Shown one piece after another: positions 48,968 to 64,000 of a stretch of 64,000 bases of DNA. Origin of the DNA: Acridotheres tristis. Taxonomy: Eukaryota; Chordata; Aves; Passeriformes; Sturnidae. Numbering within the stretch: position 1 is the first letter of the stretch; each line of letters opens with the position of its first letter. The translations under genes and the position numbers were made by a program. The notes beneath the pieces are model-generated. The model searched no databases. It saw nothing but the letters and a program-made list of their open reading frames with translations, and had not been told where the DNA came from. The stretch is from assembly GCA_037013685.1 (NCBI GenBank), contig CM072905.1, positions 3,483,491-3,547,490 on the forward strand, given 5' to 3'.

Positions 48968-48973
48968 AATAAA
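48968..48973 (+). promoter_or_regulatory. BPTF: Poly(A) signal AATAAA, distal BPTF site
   Basis: Hexamer followed by GTAATGTGTTTG and GGTGGTGTTTC. A good alternative distal site, giving a 3' UTR of about 1.95 kb. Confidence 0.65.
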
Positions 48974-48990
48974 GTAATGTGTTTGACATG

Positions 48991-50870
48991 GATTTGGTGG
49001 TGTTTCTAATGAAACATTGAAAATGTTATTGGATATAGGTCTTGGCTTTGCCAGATCATATGTGACTGTGAATTAGGCTGATTAGGGAAATAATCCATAC
49101 ATATCAATGCAATTTAATGCTGCTGATTAATCACCCAACCCAAACCATTCTGTGATTCCAGGAGAGCCTCTTTCAGTGTGTTCAGTTGCCATTGGGCAGG
49201 TCAAGATACTTCTCTGGATTTAGTAGTGGTGATGTTTTATAGTTAAATAGTGTTATAGGAAAAAAATCACTTGTAATTAATCCCCACCTGCCATCAAGCA
49301 TAAAGTTCATAAGGTTTGTGATCTCTGCTCAGTCCTTGTCCTCTTTGTATTTTGTAAATTATTGCAACTGTTGTTTTGAAATGGTCATATGTTCTAAGAT
49401 ATTGAAAATGTGAGCTGTGCCAGCTTGATTTTCCTTTTCTGTCTCCTCAAATTTGAAGCAGTTATCCTCAATCTCAGTTTAGTTCATGCAGAAGTTAATG
49501 GAAATTTAAAGTACAGTAAGAAGTTGGGCTTGTGCTAAAGCCTCGAGTAAACCCTGGACAGACAGGATGAGAACAGTTATTCCTTTGCATCCAGATTTCC
49601 GTGTGGTGGCAGCAGAATTTTCCATACTTATCCTACTGGAAAGGAAATTATTGACTGTGAGGTACCAAAATTACCATGGCAGCTGTTGAACATGAGCACC
49701 ATCCAGATCCCAGTGTGGTTATTGCTGGGAGGGTTTTGGAATAGCAAGTGCAAGACTGGAGAAATCCTCTCGACCTAGGAATTGTTCAGGAGGTGTGTAG
49801 TATGTGATGAGCCTGATGACAACAGTCCTGCTCCTGCTCCAGCCCTTGTCCATGGGGCTGTAACACACAGGGATTTGTTGCTCAGCTGCTGTGGGAACAT
49901 TTTAAGGAGGGACCTTCCAATCAAGAAGGGAAAGGTAAGAAGATTTGGTAGCACGGGAAGAGAACATTGGATAAATGGCTTTTCAGGCTCCCAGAGCAGC
50001 ATCTGTATCGCAGTGTTTGGTGTCAGTTATGGGCCTTGGTATGTCCTGAGCACTGGTGTCCTGTGCTTGTCCCTTCCCAGGGGCAGGCACAGGGAGGTTC
50101 GTGTTGGGTTTTTACACACACTGCCCTGGGCTGGGGCAGGATAACAGCAACGGGGCTCGGCTGCTGCTCTGGGCAGGGGGATGCCTGGAGGAGTTGCTGC
50201 TTACTCCCTAAACTTCCCCCGAAAATAGAAACAAAGAAACTCGAGAAGCACATGTAACCCTTCCTTCTTCTGTCCCTCCCAGTCACTCTGGAGCTTTGAT
50301 TCATTGCCAGAACAGTCCTTCTGCCAAATCAAAACCCCCTCAGATTTTCTCAGGAAAATTCCATCAATCCATGCTGTGCTCCATGCAAAGTCTTTCCCAT
50401 ACCAAAAGTGGGACATGGTATTTTTTAGGTGGACTCATGCTATGAGTAAATTTCTATCCTCCAGTAAGAGCCTTTTTTGGTCCCAAATATGGGATGTTTG
50501 GTCTTGGTATTTGGCTCCATATCAAGAAACATTTGATGCAGGGTAGCCCATCCCATCCCCTGCTCCGTGGCTTTCCAGTGACACTAAATGAAGCTACAGA
50601 GATGTGTGACAAACACAGTGTGTCACAGCTCCTTGTTTCAAAACAGAAAATGCTTCCATAGAACTGCCACTGCTTCCTGTGGCAGGTCACATCATATCAC
50701 TGTGTATGTGGGGTTTTAAGCTGTGCTGCATTTTAAAAATTTCTTAATATAAATATGTATCAAATCCTCATCCAGCTTGTCACACAAGGAGGTGCCTTTG
50801 TGCAGCATCATTACATAAGCTTTTTGGGTTTTCCAGAACCCAGTTCACAGTGAGAGCAGAACCTCATGAG
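48991..50870. other. Intergenic region between convergent BPTF and C17orf58
   Basis: No gene supported on either strand. A 20-30 bp CR1 3' tail remnant (cattctgtgattcc) lies at about 49130-49163. Short open frames near 49780-50300 are unconserved to my eye. Confidence 0.7.
49130..49163 (+). mobile_element. Tiny CR1 3' tail remnant
   Basis: 'cacccaacccaaaccattct' followed by 'gtgattcc' is the terminal piece of CR1. Only about 30 bp remain. Confidence 0.55.
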
Positions 50871-50873
50871 CAT

Positions 50874-51737
50874 TTTATTAGTTTCTTTTACAGACTTATT
50901 ATCTGCGAATACTGACTGGGACAACAAACATCTCAATCTCACCACATTAAAGGTACTAAAATATTGTCTTTTTTATTTAAAAAGTAACTTTACTCTTGTG
51001 CAAGTACAAGCTTGGCAATATTTCTCCTGGGGAATGGCATTCAGCACAGCTCTGGGGTGAAGTGCCCAGGCACACCCAGTGTGTGCAGCCTGTGCTCATT
51101 TTGCATTCCCTTCGCTGTCACTTGTAAACACAACTGGGCATTTGTGTTCTGCAGTTCTTGATTTGCTTTCAGTCAATGTGCTCATATACTCAAATTATTA
51201 CACTCTATTCTGCATGCTTTGTGTGAACATCCAGCTCTGGTGGAAGAACGGTGTAATTTACAGAAATACCATGGACATGGTTGAGGAGACAAAAATAATA
51301 TGAATGGTACTTAGTGGTGTTGGTTTCTCTGAAATCCAATGCATGTGATACTTGAGGCAGAACTGTGAAAGCACAGTGAACATCCTGTGTAGATAAAGCT
51401 GTGGTATCATCTGTGTTCAAGGTGAAGGCTTCAAAGTGCAGTTGTGTACCGAGGACAAAGCTGCCCGAATTTTGCATTACAGTTACTACGGATTATTCGA
51501 GGCACACTGCAGCAGGGGAAGCAACAATAACCTGTGGCTCTGAAAGCATCTGGAGCAAATTCACGGCCAGTTAACATTCCCTAGACTGCCTTCTGTGCTG
51601 AGCTTCACCAGGGCTGCCTGCTCGAGGTTTGCTAAAGCACAAAAGCCGGTGTTGGATTGCGGTTCCAGGCGGGAGCCCAGGTGTGCTCTGAGGGTGGATC
51701 CCGCTGCTCTCACATCCTGCACGGAGCTGCTGGAGCT
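50874..51737 (-). other. C17orf58: C17orf58 3' UTR, inferred
   Basis: Minus-strand sequence following the TAA at 51738. Two AATAAA hexamers on the minus strand lie at 50972-50977 and 50874-50879, giving a UTR of about 770-865 nt. No closer canonical signal is visible. Inferred, not shown by transcripts. Confidence 0.55.
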
Positions 51738-56846
<5,109 letters not shown>

Positions 56847-56885
56847 TTTGAAGTAAAGATTTTCCAGACTCAAAGAGAACTGGAG

Positions 56886-56895
56886 TCTTTTATGC
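56886..56895 (-). promoter_or_regulatory. C17orf58: TATA-like box for C17orf58
   Basis: Minus-strand GCATAAAAGA about 45 nt upstream of the start codon, in a region of modest GC content. If used it puts the transcription start near 56860 and gives a very short 5' UTR. Inference from position. Confidence 0.5.
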
Positions 56896-58070
56896 CCTTC
56901 CCCCGTTTCATGCTAATGAGAGGCAGCCTGAGGGGAAACGGGAATGGACAACCCACTGGAGCAAGACCAAGCTGCTGCCTCCACCAGCCCTGCCTGGGAG
57001 GAATGTGCTCCTTCCCATCGGGAACAACCCCCTGGCTGCATCACCTGTGTCCTGGGAATAACACACCCACTCGTGGTTTTAGCAGCAGATTTTTATTTTG
57101 GGGAGAGTCTTGCCCTCCTGTGGCACTATGTAGGGAAAAATCATAGGGAGCAAGCCTGGTTTTCCTGGCTATGGAGAACTGCGTTCTGGAGGGGAATTTG
57201 GGAGATGCTGGAACACTCCCTGGCATGCAGGGTTTGCAAAGGATGTGCATGACAATGGAACGTATTTGGGGATTTCTGGCCACCTCCAGTGATACAGCTG
57301 CTAATCTCCTCTTTTAGTTTCAGGAACCAGTTTCAGTGATTCTTTTCAGACTGAAAAATGCAGTAGTGACTGTCCAGTCCAAGGGAAAGCTCTGCTGATC
57401 CCACACAGCTTTATTTTTAAATCTCTCTTTGCCATCATGAAGAACTTTTACACACCAAGCCAACCCTGATTTGGATTACTGAATTAAGAAGGCTTATTTC
57501 TAAGTGACCTTATTGCTACACAAGATTTCCATTGTGACAGTTTAACTCACCAGCTGCTGCCGGGTGCTGTAGAAGCTGCTCATGACTTTAAGGGACAATC
57601 AACAACTTAAAAGCTCAATAAAGGCAGGAAAACCCACCCTTGACAGAAAATCTAACCCTCAGCAATGCCTGTGGCAAGGTATTCAGTTTTGCTTAGTCTG
57701 AGCCGTTTGTTTTGTCCTGCCTTAATTAAGCATTTCAATAGGATTCCCAAAAGCTCAGGGCTTTGGCTCCAGCAGCGATGGGTGAACAAAGATACAGAAA
57801 ATTCACCAGAATGATGTGGAAAATAAATGACATTTCACCCCATCTGTTACTCAAGAAGTTACATTTCTACTGCAGCACTTAATAATCCTTGTTTTCCTCT
57901 GTTATTTGAAACATTTTAATTCCAGAACTAGCCCAAGATGGCCATTAAGGGAGTAGGAATGTAAACTGAGGATGAGGGAGAGGAGGGCTCCTCCTACATT
58001 GCTTTGGTGACCAGCAGGTACCTGCAGCAAGCAGGAGAAGCTGGAGTGTGAGTGCACTGGGGAGGGAGGA
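56896..58070. other. Upstream region of C17orf58, no gene seen
   Basis: No exon, tRNA or repeat family supported between the putative TATA box and the microsatellite. Confidence 0.7.
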
Positions 58071-58131
58071 GGATGGAGGGATGGATGGAGGGATGGATGG
58101 ATGGATGGATGGATGGATGGATGGATGGATA
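58071..58131 (+). repeat. (GGAT)n microsatellite
   Basis: About 60 bp of GGAT/ATGG repeats, interrupted by GGAGG units in the first half and uninterrupted for about 40 bp after. Likely length-variable. Open frames of Ser-Ile-His-Pro repeats on the minus strand come from this array. Confidence 0.97.
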
Positions 58132-58568
58132 CACATGTGAGCATCCCACAGACCTGTATCCCAAGGATTTTTTCTGCTGAATTAGCTGGCGGTGCCATTC
58201 AACTCTCATTCATATAGGGCTGTGTCTGCACTGTTTCCCCAGACTCTTCACCGGGATCTCCATTAAGAGCACAGTAGTGGCGTCTGGATTATTCCCAGCA
58301 CTCCAGCGGCACGGGGATGCTCCAGCAGCGGAGGTGGAAAAGCTTTCCCAGCGGGGCCGGGCAAAACACGCACCGACATCGCCCTGCTCATGTACGGATC
58401 CGGGGCTGCTGCGCTCCCGCAGACCCCGGGACGGAGCGGGCCCACCCGCGGGATCCCCCGGACCCCAGGCAGTGGCAGCACACGGTACCGACCAGGCTCG
58501 GGGCCGGGCCGGCTGCGGGTAAAAGACTCGGGGGGTCCCGGGCAGGGGAAGCCCCGCGGCAGAGCCAC

Positions 58569-58572
58569 AAAA
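58569..58572 (-). terminator. RNA polymerase III terminator for the tRNA
   Basis: Four T on the minus strand, 10 nt after the discriminator base, the minimal Pol III stop signal. Confidence 0.8.
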
Positions 58573-58582
58573 GAACACGGTA

Positions 58583-58655
58583 CGACCCAGATGGGACTCG
58601 AACCCACAATCCCCAGCTCCGGAGGCTGATGCCTTATCCATTAGGCCACTGGGTC
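58583..58655 (-). tRNA. tRNA-Arg, anticodon CCG
   Basis: 73 nt on the minus strand. The acceptor stem GACCCAG/CTGGGTC pairs perfectly and is followed by discriminator G. The anticodon loop CTCCGGA reads CCG (58620-58622), decoding CGG. The anticodon stem is TCAGC/GCTGG. The internal promoters are intact: box A TGGCCTAATGG and box B GGTTCGAGTCC. No intron; CCA is not encoded. The body matches the human tRNA-Arg-CCG, as I remember it, which lies in the same KPNA2/C17orf58 interval, so this copy looks ancestral and functional. Confidence 0.97.
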
Positions 58656-59110
58656 ACCCAGCGGAGCTTGCGCGCACTGCCTGGTAAGAGCCCCGCCCGG
58701 CCGGCCCCGGCCCCGCCCCCTGCCGGCTGTCACGTTCTCCCCGCTCGCGGCGGGCAGGCCCCGCCCCTCCCTCCTCGCACACCATTGGTGGCGGTGCCCC
58801 CAGGCCCCGCCCCGCAGCGCGTGCCCGCGGCCCCCGCCCTCGCCTCAGAGCGGGTTCCCGCCCTCGGCGCGAGCGCGTCACCGTCAGAGCCGCGCGCGGG
58901 CGCTCCGCTGTCCCCGCTGGAGCCACCGCCGCCCTCCTGCCCCGCGTCTTTAACTTCCCCTCACGGGCCCGGCCGTGGCTCCGGTGCAGCAGCCGGCAGC
59001 TCCACACTCAATCTTCTCAGCAATCCCCCTCCTCAGAGCTCCGTGACCTCTCGCGGCCCTTTTGCCCGCCTCACACGCACCCTCCGCTGCCCTATAATCT
59101 CACCCGCAGC

Positions 59111-60010
59111 TTGGCCGCTGTTCAGTCCCAACTTCCCAGTCTCCCTCCACCTCTCTGTCGCTTCACTGTGCTGGTAAGAGCCTTCGGAGCTGTCACCTCC
59201 CTCACAGCCCACACCACCTGCAGCACCTCACACACACTCCCTCAGGGATCTCAGGCACTGCCAGCCCTCTCCCTGCCCTCAACATCCATCCCTGCGCCCA
59301 GATTTCACTATTCCAGAGCATGCGCTGCCAGCGATTCATGACCCAATGGAATTTCTTCGTGCCAACCTTTCCTTCAGGAAAACAGGTGGTTTACCTCCAT
59401 TTCTGCTTTTGAACTGCCTTTTTTTCTGTCAAATGACTCTTGTTTAATATCTCCATTTGTTAGTAATGTGCTTTCTCTTCTCTTGGCTTCCCCGCTCTTG
59501 TTTTTGTGGGTGCTTTTTACAAAGCTCAGCACTGTAAAGGCCCAAAACCAGCTATATAAGATATCACTGGTAATTCCTCTTCCTCAGCAAACCTCCTCCA
59601 CACCTGTGTGCACCTACAGATTGGTATTAGTGGTTTAATGTGACGGCTTAACACACAGACATATCGATGTGCATACCTGACACCTCTCTGTTATACCTTA
59701 TAGGTGTCTTGAAATGTCAGAGTTGCTGTCAGTCATGTTCTCCCTACAGTTTTATGGTTTGAATTATATCTCCTGTGAAAATCGGTGTTCTTTGGTATTC
59801 CATCCCTCATGAGCAGGCCAAACCTATTGGAAACAATCCCATCCCTTTTCATGCCATGCCACGGGGGCAGGAATCATTTTCTTTTGTTATTCTGTATAAT
59901 TTAGTTTTCATCTGCCCTGATGGCTGTAGAACTGCTTTCAACTGTAATCTCATATCCCCTTTTCTTTGCATTTCCATGCACATTTCTCGGAGCCAATAAG
60001 TGAGGCATGG
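59111..60010. other. Intergenic, no gene seen
   Basis: Moderate GC falling to AT-rich sequence between the CpG island and the CR1 fragment. No supported feature. Confidence 0.65.
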
Positions 60011-60011
60011 A

Positions 60012-60322
60012 GCCATGGAATCACAGAATGATTTGGGTTGGAAAGGACTTTAAAGCTGATCCAGTTCCATGCCCTGCCATGGGCAGGGACAACTTCCACT
60101 AACCCAGGTTGCTTGGAGCCCCATCCAATCTAGCCTTGGACACTTGCAGGGATGGGGCAGCCACAGCTTCTCTGGGAATCTGTGCCAGGGCCTCACTACC
60201 CTTACAGGAAAGAATTTCCTCCCAGTACCCCATCTAAACCCACTCTCTTTCGGTTTGAAGCCATTCCCCCTCGTTCTGTCACTACACGTCCTTGTCCCAG
60301 GGGAAGCCTGCGGTGTCCTACT
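60012..60322 (-). mobile_element. CR1 LINE 3' end fragment, about 310 bp
   Basis: Minus orientation: the plus strand begins 'ggaatcacagaatgatttgg' (the CR1 terminus in reverse). It contains 'ggatggggcagccacagctt' and 'ggaaagaatttcctcccagt' and ends near 'gtcacta..gtccttgtccc'. The best preserved CR1 in the window. It lies only about 150 bp upstream of the KPNA2 promoter elements. Confidence 0.95.
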
Positions 60323-60468
60323 GATTACTGAGGCAGAATCTCCGCTCTGCATGAGGGAATGGGTTTTTCTACCCCAAACCGCTCAGAGCGAGATCGCTCC
60401 AGGGATACAATTCCTTCACTCCGATCCCCCGCTCCCGTCCCCGGACATCACCGAGCCCGGCCCCGTGC

Positions 60469-60549
60469 ACTACAGCTCCCAGCGTGCCCCGCGTGGGTAG
60501 CGCGAGCAAGCCTCAGGAGGGCGGCGCGGGGCACGCCGGAAGCTGTAGT
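60469..60549. promoter_or_regulatory. KPNA2: Inverted pair of ACTACA (ZNF143/Staf-like) sites
   Basis: The plus strand at 60469-60488 reads ACTACAGCTCCCAGCGTGCC. The minus strand at 60549-60530 reads ACTACAGCTTCCGGCGTGCC. The two 20-nt arms agree at 18 positions and flank 41 bp. The pattern ACTACA-NN-TCCCAG is the SBS2-type site of ZNF143/Staf promoters; the second arm also contains an ETS core (CCGGAAG on plus). Pairing of the arms could also form a hairpin. Binding is inferred from motif only. Confidence 0.75.
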
Positions 60550-60563
60550 ACCAGGCCTTGTGA

Positions 60564-60571
60564 GACGTCAC
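60564..60571 (+). promoter_or_regulatory. KPNA2: CRE/ATF-like site
   Basis: GACGTCAC, a near-palindromic CREB/ATF element, between the ACTACA pair and the CCAAT boxes. Motif match only. Confidence 0.55.
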
Positions 60572-60634
60572 GTCCGACGGGCTCTTCCGGGAGGGTGTTC
60601 CCCTTCATCGCGGGCCGGGCTGCTTTCAAATCGA

Positions 60635-60698
60635 CCAATCAGAAGGCTGCTTTGGCTCGAACTGGCCAATGGCAGGGCGCGGCCGCGGGAAATTTAAA
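60635..60698 (+). promoter_or_regulatory. KPNA2: KPNA2 core promoter: two CCAAT boxes and a CDE/E2F-CHR module
   Basis: CCAAT at 60635-60639 and 60666-60670, 31 bp apart, the spacing seen for NF-Y in cell-cycle genes. Then CGCGG (60684-60688, overlapping the E2F-type GCGGGAAA), four bases GAAA, and TTTAAA (60693-60698). That is the CDE-4-CHR layout bound by E2F/DREAM and B-MYB-FOXM1 complexes. KPNA2 is a G2/M-phase gene in mammals, so periodic expression is expected. Transcription probably starts about 20-60 bp downstream, in a TATA-less GC-rich region. A CHR-like TTCAAA also lies at 60624-60629. Confidence 0.75.
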
Positions 60699-60699
60699 T

Positions 60700-64000
<3,301 letters not shown>

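Larger units (their letters stand above)
47034..48990 (+). other. BPTF: BPTF 3' UTR, with probable alternative ends
   Basis: Non-coding sequence after the TAG. The candidate ends are set by three AATAAA hexamers at 47210-47215, 47876-47881 and 48968-48973. The last two are followed by GT-rich downstream elements. Part of 47,920-48,260 is GC-rich and unlike the surrounding UTR; if the 47,876 site is used it lies outside the transcript. Confidence 0.7.
58260..59110. promoter_or_regulatory. GC-rich CpG island around the tRNA gene
   Basis: Dense CpG and many CCGCCC/GGGGCGG-type Sp1 boxes (for example 58,690-58,850), plus an inverted CCAAT (attgg at about 58784-58788). No start codon, exon or gene is attached to it. 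It could be a promoter for an upstream untranslated exon of C17orf58, for a noncoding transcript, or an unmethylated domain kept by the active tRNA gene. Confidence 0.7.

Noticed and set aside
57902..58209. Minus-strand Ser-Ile-His-Pro repeat open frames
   Set aside because: Translation of the GGAT microsatellite in three frames; not a gene.
58317..59177. 286-codon plus-strand open frame, and 117-143-codon minus frames, over the CpG island
   Set aside because: The frame runs through the tRNA gene and the GC-rich island. Stop codons are rare there by composition, and no domain or splice signal supports translation.

Overview
This window is vertebrate nuclear DNA from a bird. Three kinds of evidence support that: conserved exons with GT-AG introns, several CR1-type LINE 3' ends (typical of birds and other sauropsids), and the gene order BPTF, C17orf58, tRNA-Arg, KPNA2. 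The same order exists on human chromosome 17q24 and, from memory, on avian chromosome 18. I cannot name the species; a songbird is possible but not shown.

Region 1 (1 to about 48,990, + strand) is almost all of BPTF, the large subunit of the NURF chromatin-remodelling complex. The first coding exon lies upstream. Positions 1-7445 are the end of its first large intron. I place 31 coding exons between 7446 and 47033. Every junction keeps frame with canonical GT/AG ends, and together they encode about 2,977 residues. In order they give a DDT/WHIM region and PHD finger 1, acidic linker exons, a conserved central block, a long Ser/Thr/Glu-rich exon, a Thr/Gln/Pro-rich activation-like stretch, a coiled coil, a poly-Ala/poly-Pro segment, a duplicated H3K4me3-type PHD unit split across exons, and the bromodomain. 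A 3' UTR follows, with poly(A) signals near 47,876 and 48,968.

Region 2 (about 50,870-56,890, - strand) is C17orf58, a small secreted protein of unknown function (UPF0450) with a C-terminal NTR-like cysteine domain. Four exons encode 413 residues. A 51-bp tandem duplication spans the acceptor of its last exon. It creates two equivalent in-frame 3' splice sites, so the locus could make a second protein with 17 extra residues. BPTF and C17orf58 are convergent.

Region 3 (58,200-59,200) is a GC-rich, CpG-rich island holding a complete tRNA-Arg(CCG) gene on the - strand, beside a (GGAT)n microsatellite.

Region 4 (about 60,450-64,000, + strand) is the 5' part of KPNA2 (importin alpha-1). Its promoter contains an inverted pair of ACTACA/ZNF143-like sites, a CRE-like site, two CCAAT boxes 31 bp apart, and a CDE/E2F-CHR module with the 4-nt spacing typical of G2/M genes. 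Four exons encode the importin-beta-binding domain and the first armadillo repeats; the rest lies downstream.

The three protein genes have unrelated biochemical roles (chromatin reading and remodelling, a secreted protein, nuclear import), so this is a conserved neighbourhood, not a functional cluster. I found no CRISPR array, phage, plasmid or intact mobile element. The most novel-looking signals are the duplicated acceptor in C17orf58, the inverted promoter repeat of KPNA2, the PHD exon duplication, and the lineage-specific GC-rich and poly-Ala changes in BPTF.
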